A DNA stretch of 64,000 bases from Azospirillum brasilense (GTDB taxonomy: Bacteria; Pseudomonadota; Alphaproteobacteria; Azospirillales; Azospirillaceae), in the NCBI RefSeq assembly GCF_022023855.1, contig NZ_CP059451.1:496001-560000 (forward strand), given 5' to 3'. The position numbers and the translations under genes were made by a program. Shown here in pieces: positions 19,315-27,550 of this stretch (position 1 is its first letter; each line of letters opens with the position of its first letter). The notes under the pieces are model-generated. The model searched no databases. It was not told the DNA's origin and saw only the letters and a program-made list of their open reading frames with translations.

Positions 19315-21014
19315 CCGAAATACCTCTCGGCCAGTTCGCGGTCGCGCATCAGCGTGTCCGGCGGTCCCTTGGTCAGCACGCGGCCCTCGTCGATGAAGAC
19401 GATCTCGTCGCAGACGCCGCGGATGACCTCCAGATTGTGCTCGATGATGCAGACGGCCTTGTTGGCGCGGGCGAGGTCGCGGATCACCCCGCAGATGCGC
19501 TCCACCGTCACGGTGTCGAGACCGGACAGCGGCTCGTCGAGCAGCAGCACGTCGGCCCCGGTCGCCAACAGCCGGGCGATGACCAGCAGCTTCTCCTCGG
19601 CGTAGGACAGGTTGGCGGCGGTCTCGTCGGCCTTGGCGAGCAGTCCGACGAAGGAGGCGATCTCCAGCGCGCGGGCGACGTTCTCGCGGTCGGCCCGGCG
19701 GACGAGGCCGGGGCGGAAGTAGACGTCCAGCGGGCGGTCGCCCGGCTGCGCGGGCAGCGAGACCAGGATGTTCTCCACCACCGTCAGCTTGGTGAAGAGT
19801 TTCAGGTCCTGGAAGGAGCGGGCCAGCCCGGCGGCCACCACCTCGTGCGGCTTCAGCGTCGTCACGTCGCGGCCCCGGTATAGGATGGTGCCGCCGGTCG
19901 GGCGCAGGAAGCCGGACAGCAGGTTGAAGGCGGTCGTCTTGCCGGCGCCGTTAGGACCGATCAGCCCGACGATCTCGCCGCGCTTCAGGTCGATGGTCAG
20001 GTCCTTGACCGCCTGGATGCCGCCAAAATGCTTGGACAGCGAGGTCGCGGAGACCACCACCTCCCCCGGCGTGCCACCAGCGCGCTCCAGCGCGCCCATG
20101 AGTGGGCCGTTGGCGGGAACGCTGGACCGCGCGGCCCCGGTCGGGGTGCGGAACACCGTCTCGGGGAACAGCCCCTCCGGGCGCAGGCGCAGGATGACGA
20201 TCAGCACGACGCCGTAGATCACCTGCCGCACCATGTCGGCGATGTCGCCCGGCACATGAACGAACTTCAGCCCCTCCGGCAGCAGCACCAGGATCGCCGC
20301 CCCGGCCAGCGAGCCCCACAAATTGCCCATGCCGCCCAGGATCACCATGGCGAGGATGAGGATGGTCTCCTCGATGGTGAAGGATTCCGGATTGACGAAG
20401 GCGATGTAGTGGGCGACCAGAGATCCTGCGACCGAGGCCAGCCCCGCCGACATCGCGAAGACCACCAGCTTCATCCGGACGAGGTTCTTGCCGACCGCCT
20501 GGGCCGCCGCCTCGTTCTCCCGCATGGCGCGCAGGGAGCGTCCGAAGGGTGAGGCGCCAAGCCTCCAGGCGACCGCGCAGCACAGCGCCGCCATCACCGC
20601 GGCCAGCGGCAGGAAGGTCACCGGGCTGGTCAGCGCCGTGCCGAACAGCGACACCGGGGGAATGCCGGCGATGCCGTCCGGCCCGCCGGTCACCGGCTTG
20701 CTGTTCATCAGCACGTCGATGGTGATGGCCTGCAGCGCCAGTGTGATGACGACCAGATAGTGGCTGCCCACCCGCATGGCGGGAAAGGCGACCAGCAGGC
20801 CGATGCCGGCGGTCACCACCACCCCGACCAGCAGGGTCAGGGGAAAACCGATGCCGAGCTTCGTCGCCAGTATGCCGGCGGCGTAGGCCCCGCTGGCATA
20901 GAAGGTGGCGTGCGCCAGGGCGAAGATGCCGCCGAAGCCGATCAGCAGGTTGAAGGAGGTCGCCAGGATGCCGTAGAGGCAGACCATGACGAGGATGTGG
21001 GCGAGATATTCCAT
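19311..21014 (-). CDS. Fused LivM permease / LivG ATP-binding protein
   Basis: A 567-residue fusion. Residues 1 to about 300 are a LivM permease with 8-9 helices (FNLLIGFGGIFALAHATFYA, ILAMVILGGMGNLWGSLAGA). Residues about 325-567 are a LivG ATPase with Walker A GPNGAGKTTAF, signature LSYAE in place of LSGGQ, and Walker B DVLLLDEPLSGLD. The linker is about 25 residues, polar and Pro/Ala-rich. Such fusions are common in alphaproteobacterial HAAT importers and force a fixed permease:ATPase ratio. Confidence 0.93.
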   Translation of the reverse strand: MEYLAHILVMVCLYGILATSFNLLIGFGGIFALAHATFYASGAYAAGILATKLGIGFPLTLLVGVVVTAGIGLLVAFPAMRVGSHYLVVITLALQAITIDVLMNSKPVTGGPDGIAGIPPVSLFGTALTSPVTFLPLAAVMAALCCAVAWRLGASPFGRSLRAMRENEAAAQAVGKNLVRMKLVVFAMSAGLASVAGSLVAHYIAFVNPESFTIEETILILAMVILGGMGNLWGSLAGAAILVLLPEGLKFVHVPGDIADMVRQVIYGVVLIVILRLRPEGLFPETVFRTPTGAARSSVPANGPLMGALERAGGTPGEVVVSATSLSKHFGGIQAVKDLTIDLKRGEIVGLIGPNGAGKTTAFNLLSGFLRPTGGTILYRGRDVTTLKPHEVVAAGLARSFQDLKLFTKLTVVENILVSLPAQPGDRPLDVYFRPGLVRRADRENVARALEIASFVGLLAKADETAANLSYAEEKLLVIARLLATGADVLLLDEPLSGLDTVTVERICGVIRDLARANKAVCIIEHNLEVIRGVCDEIVFIDEGRVLTKGPPDTLMRDRELAERYFG

Positions 21015-21030
21015 GGCTGTGTCCCTCTCC

Positions 21031-21894
21031 TCACGCCCGGCGGACGATGCCGGAGGGGCGGGCGAGCAGGAACCCGAACAGCACCACGAAGACGATGGTG
21101 TTCTGCCACTCGGTGGGGATCTGCCACATGCCCAGACTCTGCACGAAGGCCAGCAGGAAAGCGGCGATGACCGCCCCGCGCAGCGATCCCACCCCGCCGA
21201 CGATCACCGCGACGAAGGCGACGAACACCGCGCCGAAGCCCATGTTGGGGTTCAGCCCGTCGCGCAGCAGGACCAGCGCCCCGGCCACTGCCGACACCGC
21301 CGAGCCCAGCGCGAAGACCAGGATGGACAGCCGCGTGGTGTCGATGCCGATGACCGTGGCCATCTCGCGGTTGTCGGCCATGGCGCGGATGGCCTTGCCG
21401 TAGCGGCTGGCCCGCAGGAACAGCGCGATGCCGCAACCGACCAGCAGCGCCGCCGCCACCTGTCCCACCTGCACCGTGGTGAAGAAGGCGTTGCCGACGA
21501 AATGCACGTTGTAGGCGACGCTGTCCACCGTCTTGACGCCGGTGCCGAAGACGATGCCGATCAGGTTCTTCATGACGATGAACAGACCGAGCGAGGCGAC
21601 CAGAACGACAAAGGGCGGGCTGCCGCTGATCTCGAACGGGCGGTAGATGAACAGGTAGCAGCCGACGCCGAGCGCCGCGGTGAAGGCGACGCCCACCAGC
21701 ACCGCCGCCCAGAAGGGCAGCCCGACCAGCGCCGCCAGCGCCCAGATGGCGTAGGCGCCGACCGCATAGACCGGCCCGTAGGCGAAATGCACGACGCCGG
21801 TCGTCCCGAAGATCAACGCGAAACCCATCGCCAGCAGGGCGAAATGCGCGCCGTTGAACAGACCGTTCAGGGCCAGTTGGATGAGCAGATCCAT
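21031..21894 (-). CDS. livH: Branched-chain-amino-acid-type ABC transporter permease (LivH)
   Basis: A 287-residue permease with about eight helices. LivH features include NGLFNGAHFALLAMGFALIFG at the N-terminus and AVIVGGVGSLRGAVIAAFLL near residue 230. It lies 16 bases upstream of the LivMG gene in the same direction. It is separated from its binding-protein gene by 211 bases holding a large inverted repeat. Confidence 0.92.
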   Translation of the reverse strand: MDLLIQLALNGLFNGAHFALLAMGFALIFGTTGVVHFAYGPVYAVGAYAIWALAALVGLPFWAAVLVGVAFTAALGVGCYLFIYRPFEISGSPPFVVLVASLGLFIVMKNLIGIVFGTGVKTVDSVAYNVHFVGNAFFTTVQVGQVAAALLVGCGIALFLRASRYGKAIRAMADNREMATVIGIDTTRLSILVFALGSAVSAVAGALVLLRDGLNPNMGFGAVFVAFVAVIVGGVGSLRGAVIAAFLLAFVQSLGMWQIPTEWQNTIVFVVLFGFLLARPSGIVRRA

Positions 21895-21915
21895 GGAATG
21901 GCGCTCCTGTCTATG

Positions 21916-22084
21916 TCCCCCTCTCCCCTCCGGGGAGAGGGTTGGGGTGAGGGGGATGCGCGTGTCGGAGCGTCCGGCAAAAGCGCAACCCCCTCACCCT
22001 CCCCTCTCCCCGCTTTCGGCGGACCGAAGGTCCGCCTGTCGCGTCAGCGCAAACTTCGTTTGCGCGTGAGCGAAGGGGAGAGGG
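21916..22084. repeat. GC-rich intergenic inverted repeat, copy A
   Basis: The unit starts with a 10-bp stem CCCTCTCCCC / GGGGAGAGGG (loop TCC), followed by the tail TTGGGGTGAGGGGG. An inverted second tail and stem half (CCCCCTCACCCT) begins near 21989. Two more perfect hairpins follow: GGCGGACC/GGTCCGCC (22018-22036) and GCGCAAAC/GTTTGCGC (22047-22065). It fills the gap between the binding-protein gene and livH. The same unit recurs at 32325-32430, and variants at 28751-28839 and 33806-33951. Confidence 0.8.
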
Positions 22085-22105
22085 TCTACTGCATTGGAAC
22101 CGCGA

Positions 22106-23251
22106 TCATTCGCCTGAGGTGAACTTCACGAACTTCTGTTCGCCGTTCTCCAGGCGGAACACCGCCACCGGCTTCTGCGCCACGCCGTTCTTGCGGAAGG
22201 TCAGCGTCTTGCCGTAGACGCTGTCGAAGGTCGGATTCTCCCACAGCGCCTGCACCAGACGCTCGCCGCTGTAATAATCGCCGCCCTTGGCCTTCGCCCG
22301 CCGGATCAGCTCGGCGATGACGTAGACGCCCTCGTAATAGTTGGCGGCGTAGAAGTCCGGCATCTCGCCGAACTTCGCCTTGTAGGCGTCGGCGAAGCGC
22401 TTGGACCAGGGATTCTCGTCGGTGGCGGCGAAGTAGTCGGTGACGACCTCCACCCCCTCGGCGTGCTTGCCGGCGACCTTGGTGTCCTCGGCGGTCCATT
22501 CCATGCAGTAGACCGGCTGCTTCATGCCCAGTTCGCGCATGCGCTTCACCGCCAGCCCGGCCTGCGGCGTGGTCGGCCAGTTGGCGATGGCGTCGGGCTG
22601 GGAGGCGCGCAGCTTGGCGACCTGGGTGTCGATGTTGGCGGCGTCGGCCTGGAACTGCTCGGCGGCGACCATCTTCAGCCCCATGCCCTCCCACGCTTTG
22701 GTGGTGGCGGCGATGGTGGCGTCGCCGAACTCCGACTTGATGGCGATCTGGGCGAGCTTCTTGGCCCCCTGCTCCGCCGCGCGATGGGCGATGCCGGCAG
22801 CCAGATCCGACGCCATGGAGCGGATGTTGAACATGTAGGGAGAGGTGCCGACCGTCTGGGCGCTGACCCCGCCGCCGTTGATCATCATCACCTTCTTCTG
22901 GTCGCCGATGGGCATGGTGGCCAGCGTCACCGTGGAGAAGGAGGGCAGCACCGCCTTCACCCCCTCGACGTCGATCAGCCGGTTCATGCCGGCGACCGCG
23001 GCCTGGGCGCTGCCGCTCTTGTGGTCCTCGATGACCAGCTGCAGCTTGACGCCGTCGATGCCCCCCTGGGCGTTGATCTCGTCCACCGCGAGCTGCGCCC
23101 CGGCGCTCATCACCTTGCCGTAATGGGGCGAGGCGCCGGTCATCGCGAAGATGCCGCCGATCTTGTAGACCGCCGGATCGGCGGCCAGGGCGGCGCCGCC
23201 GGTGAGCGCGCTGGTCAGCACGAGCGCGGCGAACAGGGTGCGTTTCGACAT
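22106..23251 (-). CDS. livK: ABC transporter substrate-binding protein, Leu/Ile/Val-binding family
   Basis: A 381-residue periplasmic binding protein. The signal peptide (MSKRTLFAALVLTSALTGGA, cleaved after ALA near residue 23) is followed by the type-1 fold start YKIGGIFAMTGASPHYGK. The ligand-loop Ser/Thr region is LPSFSTVTLATMPIGDQ, where branched-chain amino-acid binders carry a different set. It is the receptor of the importer 18580-21894. Cargo is not readable; the CoA-degradation genes around it suggest an organic acid. Confidence 0.9.
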   Translation of the reverse strand: MSKRTLFAALVLTSALTGGAALAADPAVYKIGGIFAMTGASPHYGKVMSAGAQLAVDEINAQGGIDGVKLQLVIEDHKSGSAQAAVAGMNRLIDVEGVKAVLPSFSTVTLATMPIGDQKKVMMINGGGVSAQTVGTSPYMFNIRSMASDLAAGIAHRAAEQGAKKLAQIAIKSEFGDATIAATTKAWEGMGLKMVAAEQFQADAANIDTQVAKLRASQPDAIANWPTTPQAGLAVKRMRELGMKQPVYCMEWTAEDTKVAGKHAEGVEVVTDYFAATDENPWSKRFADAYKAKFGEMPDFYAANYYEGVYVIAELIRRAKAKGGDYYSGERLVQALWENPTFDSVYGKTLTFRKNGVAQKPVAVFRLENGEQKFVKFTSGE

Positions 23252-23326
23252 CGTTCCCTCCCAGGAATCCGTTGTTCGGGGGTGACGCGGTCCCGTTGGC
23301 GGGACTCGTTGCCGTTTCGAAAGAAA

Positions 23327-24073
23327 TCAGCGGGCAAAAGACAGCCCGGACAGCAGCCGCCGGACGGACGGCGCCGCGTGGTTCTCGGCCAGCAGCGGGG
23401 CCAGCCGCGCGGTCTTCTCCGCCATCGACGGGCGGTTCTCCATCCGCAGGATGCGCCGGCCCGCCGCCAGGGCGTCCAGCCGGTCGCGGTAGTAGGCGAT
23501 GCGCGCCTCCGCCGTCTCGGCGAAGCCGTCGGCGGGCAGGATCTCCGTCAGGAAGCCGAAGCCGTAGGCCTGCGCCGCGTCCATCATTCGGCCCCCCGCC
23601 AGGATCTGGAAGGCCAGCGCCGCCGGCAGCCGTTCCGTCAGGGCGGCGTGGACGAAGGCCGGGTAGAGGCCGAAGCGCATCTCGGGAAAGCCGAACTGCA
23701 CATCGTCGGCCCCCAGCACGAGGTCGCTGAGGCACGCCACGATGCAGCCGGCCCCCAGCGTCCGGCCGTGGATCACGCTGATCACCGGAACCGCCGAGCC
23801 GTGCAGCGCCTGCATCGCCGCCCGCAGCGCCTCCTCCTGGGCGGCGAAGGTCTCGGCACCGCGGCTCATCTCGGCCACATCGCCACCGGCGCAGAAGCCG
23901 CGCGGCCCGGCGCCATCGATCGCCACCAGCGCTATTCCGGCGGCGGGAGCGCCGTCCACGGCCTCGGCCAGCGCCCGCAGGGTCGCGGTGTCGAGCGCGT
24001 TGATCTTCGCGGGGCGGTTCAGGGTGATGCGCCGCAGGTCGCCGTCGTCGCGGACGAGAAGCGTGCCGGTCAT
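23327..24073 (-). CDS. Enoyl-CoA hydratase/isomerase family protein
   Basis: A 248-residue crotonase-fold protein. The oxyanion-hole segment is GFCAGGDVAEM. The second catalytic Glu is present in FGFPEMRFG, but the position of the first hydratase Glu is Ile (LGAGCIVACLSD, where hydratases read GGGCELA). Loss of one Glu suggests an isomerase, hydrolase or other crotonase reaction rather than classical hydration. Start ATG overlaps the stop of the MaoC gene (ATGA). Confidence 0.85.
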   Translation of the reverse strand: MTGTLLVRDDGDLRRITLNRPAKINALDTATLRALAEAVDGAPAAGIALVAIDGAGPRGFCAGGDVAEMSRGAETFAAQEEALRAAMQALHGSAVPVISVIHGRTLGAGCIVACLSDLVLGADDVQFGFPEMRFGLYPAFVHAALTERLPAALAFQILAGGRMMDAAQAYGFGFLTEILPADGFAETAEARIAYYRDRLDALAAGRRILRMENRPSMAEKTARLAPLLAENHAAPSVRRLLSGLSFAR

Positions 24074-24471
24074 GACGCCGCCCTCCCCGCCCCGTGCAGC
24101 ATGCGTCCGGCGATCACCGTTTCCCCATGCTGGTTGTCGATCCAGACGTCGTAGCCGTCGCCGTCGGCGCGGCGCTGGCCGCCCGCGGTCACCACGTCGT
24201 CCTCGCGCACCGGGCGCAGGAAGCGGATGTCGAGCGTCGCGTCGGACACCGCCGCCTCGCCCAGGCTGCGGCGGACCGCCTGCCAGAGCAGGTTCACCGA
24301 CAGCAGGCCGTGGGCGATGATGCCCTTCATCGGCGTCGTCGCCGCGAAGTCGGGATCGACGTGGATCGGGTTGAAATCGTCGGTCAGCTCGGCGTAGAGC
24401 CGGATCGCCGCGCGGTCGATCCGCTTGGTGACCGGGGTCAGGCGGTCGATGGTGGTCGTCCCGTCCGCCAT
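24070..24471 (-). CDS. MaoC-like hotdog dehydratase/hydratase subunit
   Basis: A 133-residue single hotdog domain with the hydratase-2 motif YAELTDDFNPIHVD (catalytic Asp and His) and the following MKGIIAHGLLS. R-specific enoyl-CoA hydratases of this size act as dimers. The neighbour at 24474-24857 is a second hotdog-like small protein lacking this motif, so the two may form a heterodimer like ChsH1/ChsH2-type hydratases (inference). Two bases separate the genes. Confidence 0.85.
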   Translation of the reverse strand: MADGTTTIDRLTPVTKRIDRAAIRLYAELTDDFNPIHVDPDFAATTPMKGIIAHGLLSVNLLWQAVRRSLGEAAVSDATLDIRFLRPVREDDVVTAGGQRRADGDGYDVWIDNQHGETVIAGRMLHGAGRAAS

Positions 24472-24473
24472 GG

Positions 24474-24857
24474 TCAGGCCGCCCACAGGATGGTCATGCG
24501 GCCGCGGAAACAGGGGGTCCCGTCTTCCCCTACGGTCTCGGTGTCGAAATGGACCCAGCGGCGGTCGCGCTTCAGCTCCTTTCCGGCGCAGGCGATGCGG
24601 GTGGTCAAGCGCTCCCCGACCGCCGGGCGGCGCAGCATCTCGTAACGCTGGGAGCCGTGGATGTTCCCCGGCGGGCGCGGCACGACGAGGCTGGAATAGG
24701 CCCGCATGGTCGCCACCGCGATCATCCCGGCGGGCATCCGCCCGTCCGGCGGGTCGTCGGGGTAGAGGCTGGTCCAGCGCTCCATCAGCGCGTCGGACAG
24801 GTGAAGCTCCTCGGCGCCGAAGGCGGCGCCCTCCCGGAGCGTGTCGAACAGATGCAT
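24474..24857 (-). CDS. Hotdog-fold protein, non-catalytic MaoC partner (FAS1-like dehydratase domain)
   Basis: A 127-residue protein. It has hotdog features (RMPAGMIAVATMRAYSSLV, GSQRYEMLRRPAVGERLTTR, RRWVHFDTETVGEDG) but lacks the Asp-x-x-x-x-His active-site motif. It resembles the N-terminal 'MaoC_dehydrat_N' half of two-domain hydratases. It is likely the structural or acyl-binding partner of 24070-24471. ATG 24857 follows GGGAGG. Function is assigned by pairing and fold, so with moderate certainty. Confidence 0.68.
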   Translation of the reverse strand: MHLFDTLREGAAFGAEELHLSDALMERWTSLYPDDPPDGRMPAGMIAVATMRAYSSLVVPRPPGNIHGSQRYEMLRRPAVGERLTTRIACAGKELKRDRRWVHFDTETVGEDGTPCFRGRMTILWAA

Positions 24858-24883
24858 GGATGGTCCCTCCCGAAGGGTTGGGT

Positions 24884-25324
24884 TCACTCCACCAGGGGCC
24901 GGACCTGCGGCAGCGCGCCGCCGCCGGCCAGCGGCTCGAACAGGACGCGGACGCGCAAGCCGATGCGGGCGTCCGACGGCGGTCCACCGCGCAGATTGAC
25001 CATCAGGCGGAAGCCCTCGTCGAAGTCGACCAGCGCCAGGACGTAGGGCGTGTCCGCCTTGAAGGCCGCGGTCGGCGCCCGGTGGACGATGGTGAAGCTG
25101 TGGATGGTGCCGAGCCCGGCGGACCGCTCCGTCCCCGGCCCTGCGGCCCGGCACGCGGTGCAGAAGGGCCGCGGCGGAAACTGGACGTGGCCGCAGGCGG
25201 CGCAGCGCTGAAAGGTCAGCGCCCCCTCCGCGCAGGCGTCCCAGAAGGTGCGGGTGTCGGCGGTGACCAGCGGAACGGGCTTTGCGGCCATTGGATCTTT
25301 GGCTGATGGATCGGTCGCGGTCAT
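24884..25324 (-). CDS. Zn-ribbon/OB-fold (DUF35) protein, thiolase partner
   Basis: A 146-residue protein. A zinc ribbon with C-x2-C-x10-C-x2-C spacing (CAACGHVQFPPRPFCTAC, about residues 42-59) is followed by an OB fold (GTIHSFTIVHRAP, YVLALVDFDEGFRLMVNL). Such DUF35 proteins bind non-canonical thiolases and are needed for their activity, as ChsH2-DUF35 is for the Ltp2 retro-aldolase. It lies two bases after the thiolase gene, which fits a complex. Confidence 0.87.
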   Translation of the reverse strand: MTATDPSAKDPMAAKPVPLVTADTRTFWDACAEGALTFQRCAACGHVQFPPRPFCTACRAAGPGTERSAGLGTIHSFTIVHRAPTAAFKADTPYVLALVDFDEGFRLMVNLRGGPPSDARIGLRVRVLFEPLAGGGALPQVRPLVE

Positions 25325-25326
25325 CG

Positions 25327-26466
25327 TCAGGCCCTCCCCAGGATCAGCGAGCAGTGGGCGGACAGGATGCCGCCGTCGCCATGGACGAAGGCGGTTTCCG
25401 CCCCCGCCACCTGCCGGGCCTCGGCCTCGCCGCGCAATTGCCGCACCGCCTCGACGATGTGGAACATGCCGCCCGCCGCCCCCGAATGGCCGTAGGACAG
25501 CAGCCCGCCGTGGGTGTTGCAGGGCAGGACCCCGTCCAGCTCCAGAGCGCCGTCGAGGATCGCCGGACCGGCCTCCCCCTTCGGGAAGAAGCCGATGGAT
25601 TCCAGCTCGGCCAGCAGGGTGATGGTGAAGCTGTCGTAGATCTCGGCCACGTCGATGTCCGCCGGGGTCAGCCCGGCCATGGCGAAGGCCTGCGCCGCCG
25701 ACTGCCGGCAACCGAAATCGGTCAGCGAGGGCATGGCGAAGGCGTGCTCGTGCGTGTTCATCTGGCCGTAGCCGAGGATCGACACCGCGCGGTCCGTATG
25801 ATCGGCCGCCGCGTCGGCGGCGCTGATCACCAGGGCGGCGCCACCGTCCGAGACGAGGCAGCAGTCGTACAGCCGCAGCGGGTCGGCGATCATGCGGGCG
25901 GACAGCGCCTGCTCCATGGTCAGCGGGTCGCGGGCCTGGGCCTTGGGGTGGCGGCGCGCGTGACCGCGCTGGGTAACGGAGATGGCGGCGAGATGCTCCG
26001 CCGTGACGCCGCGCTCGAACATGCAGCGCCGGGCGACCAGCGCGTAGGCCGCGGGGATCGACATGCCGTAGGGGCGCTCGAACTGCGGGTGGCCGACCTC
26101 GGCCAGCGCGGCGACGGCGCCGCTGCGCCCCAGCCCGGTCAGGCGGTTGTCGGCGCAGACGGCCAGGACGTTGCGGCAGATGCCCGCCCGCACCAGCGCC
26201 GCCGCCTGCATCACCAGCGCGCAGGCGGTCGCCCCGCCGGCCTGGACGGCGGCGCTGTAGGACGGCGCGATGCCGAAATACTCGTTGAAGACCGACGACA
26301 GCATCAGATGCGGCTCGGCCAGCGAATAGGCGCAGAGCACGCCGTCCACCTCGTCCGCCCGCAGGCCGGCGTCGGCCAGCGCCGCGGACGCCGCTTCGGC
26401 GTGGAGCGCCATGCAACCGCTACCGTCCAGCCGTCCGACGGCGGTGTCGGCAGCTCCGGAGATCAC
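25327..26466 (-). CDS. Thiolase-like protein (SCP-x/Ltp2-like)
   Basis: A 379-residue thiolase superfamily protein starting VISGAADTAVGR from GTG 26466; a CTG at 26472 is an alternative. The usual nucleophile motif C-x-S-G is absent: the aligned stretch reads VQAGGATACALVMQA. The C-terminal His loop is LLSYGHSGAAGG, with Tyr where thiolases have Lys. These changes and the adjacent DUF35 gene resemble SCP-x-type retro-aldolases such as Ltp2 rather than acetyl-CoA acetyltransferases. It is the first enzyme gene after the IclR regulator, five bases after its stop. Confidence 0.83.
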   Translation of the reverse strand: MISGAADTAVGRLDGSGCMALHAEAASAALADAGLRADEVDGVLCAYSLAEPHLMLSSVFNEYFGIAPSYSAAVQAGGATACALVMQAAALVRAGICRNVLAVCADNRLTGLGRSGAVAALAEVGHPQFERPYGMSIPAAYALVARRCMFERGVTAEHLAAISVTQRGHARRHPKAQARDPLTMEQALSARMIADPLRLYDCCLVSDGGAALVISAADAAADHTDRAVSILGYGQMNTHEHAFAMPSLTDFGCRQSAAQAFAMAGLTPADIDVAEIYDSFTITLLAELESIGFFPKGEAGPAILDGALELDGVLPCNTHGGLLSYGHSGAAGGMFHIVEAVRQLRGEAEARQVAGAETAFVHGDGGILSAHCSLILGRA

Positions 26467-26471
26467 CGGGG

Positions 26472-27320
26472 TCAGCGCGTGGTCTCCCGTGGGGAAAGGG
26501 GGGCGGCGGCCCGGCCCGGTCCGGCGAGCAGCCGCCCGATGCGCCGCGTGGTGTCGCGCAGGTCGCCGGCCATGGCCGCGGCCCGCTCGTCGGAGAACTG
26601 AGCGGTCAGCCCGACCGCCGACAGGGCCAGGAAGGGCCGGCCCTCGGCGTCGAGGATCGGGCTGGACACCGTCGTCACGCCGCGCGTGAAGCCGTCGCGG
26701 TCCACCGCGTAGCCGGCGGCCCGCGCCTCCTCCACCTCGGCCAGGAATTGCTCGAAGGGCGGCGGGTTGTCCTGGCGGACGGCGGCGTATTGCCGCCGCA
26801 TCTCCTCCACCGGCAGGCCGGCGTGTGCCGCCATGCAGCGGCCGAGCGCGCCGACCAGCAGCGGCAGCCGGTGGCCGATCCGCATGTGAATCTGGATGGC
26901 CGAACTGGACACCGCCTGATCCACCAGCATGACGCGGTGGTCGCTGACCCGCAGCCACGCCGTCATCGGCGTCTGCCACGCGGCGGCCAGCCGTTCCAGC
27001 TCCGGATGGAGCAGCCGGGTGTAGCCGACCTGATCGAGCGCGCTGCCCGCCAGCTCCAGCAGCCCGGCGCCCAGCCGGTAGGCCTTGCCGACCTCCTCGA
27101 ACTGGACCACTCGCTCGGCGGCCAGGGTCTTCAGGATGTTGAAGCAGGTGCTCGGGTTGAGGCCGAGCGCGCGGGCGACCTGGGCGCTCGACACCGCCCC
27201 GTCCTGCGCCGCCAGATAACGCAGGATCGCGAAGGCGCTGACCACCGCGCCGACCGGCTTGCCGGCGTTGAACGCCGTTGAAAGGGTGAAGGACTCCCGG
27301 TCCTGGTCGTCGGTGAGCAT
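26472..27320 (-). CDS. IclR family transcriptional regulator
   Basis: A 282-residue regulator. The N-terminal winged helix (FAILRYLAAQDGAVSSAQVARALGL, PSTCFNILKTLAAERVV) is followed by an IclR GAF-like effector domain (QIHMRIGHRLPLLVGALGRCMAAH, residues about 85-260). It heads the minus-strand operon that ends at 15801 and is probably its local regulator, with an AT-rich promoter immediately upstream. The effector would be the pathway substrate or its CoA ester (inference). Confidence 0.91.
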   Translation of the reverse strand: MLTDDQDRESFTLSTAFNAGKPVGAVVSAFAILRYLAAQDGAVSSAQVARALGLNPSTCFNILKTLAAERVVQFEEVGKAYRLGAGLLELAGSALDQVGYTRLLHPELERLAAAWQTPMTAWLRVSDHRVMLVDQAVSSSAIQIHMRIGHRLPLLVGALGRCMAAHAGLPVEEMRRQYAAVRQDNPPPFEQFLAEVEEARAAGYAVDRDGFTRGVTTVSSPILDAEGRPFLALSAVGLTAQFSDERAAAMAGDLRDTTRRIGRLLAGPGRAAAPLSPRETTR

Positions 27321-27333
27321 GGCGCGCTCTCCG

Positions 27334-27393
27334 TTCTCTATTGAGAATTTTATTTTCTATAAAGATTATGAGTGCGCAGATATTGTTGGTCAA
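27334..27393 (-). promoter_or_regulatory. Promoter and candidate operator of the IclR-headed operon
   Basis: On the minus strand, -35 TTGACC (27388-27393) and -10 CATAAT (27365-27370) are 17 bases apart. Both match the consensus in 5 of 6 positions. The inverted repeat TTCTC-N4-GAGAA (27334-27347) lies about 20 bases downstream of the -10, where a bound repressor would block initiation. The surrounding 60 bases are strikingly AT-rich for this genome. Confidence 0.55.
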
Positions 27394-27477
27394 ACGAATT
27401 ATCTGCCCTTGGCATTGTTTGAAATGCATACCCCCATAGTCATTTTGCACGGCTGCTCCCCTCCGCATCCCGAACGC

Positions 27478-27509
27478 AAAACGGTCCCGCCGGGAGGGGC
27501 GGGGCCGTT
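27478..27509 (-). terminator. Rho-independent terminator after the alcohol dehydrogenase gene
   Basis: Read on the minus strand, AACGGCCCCGCC and GGCGGGACCGTT form a 12-bp stem with one mismatch and a six-base loop. It runs into TTTT. It lies about 40 bases after the stop at 27551 and would end the 33682-27551 operon. Confidence 0.65.
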
Positions 27510-27550
27510 CGGGCTGCAGAGTGGCGGCGCAGAGTGGTGGCGCCTGCGGA

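Noticed and set aside
24884..26416. A 510-residue frame joining the thiolase region to the DUF35 protein.
   Set aside because: The N-terminal part is an alternative frame of the thiolase gene; true thiolase motifs lie in another frame that ends at 25327.
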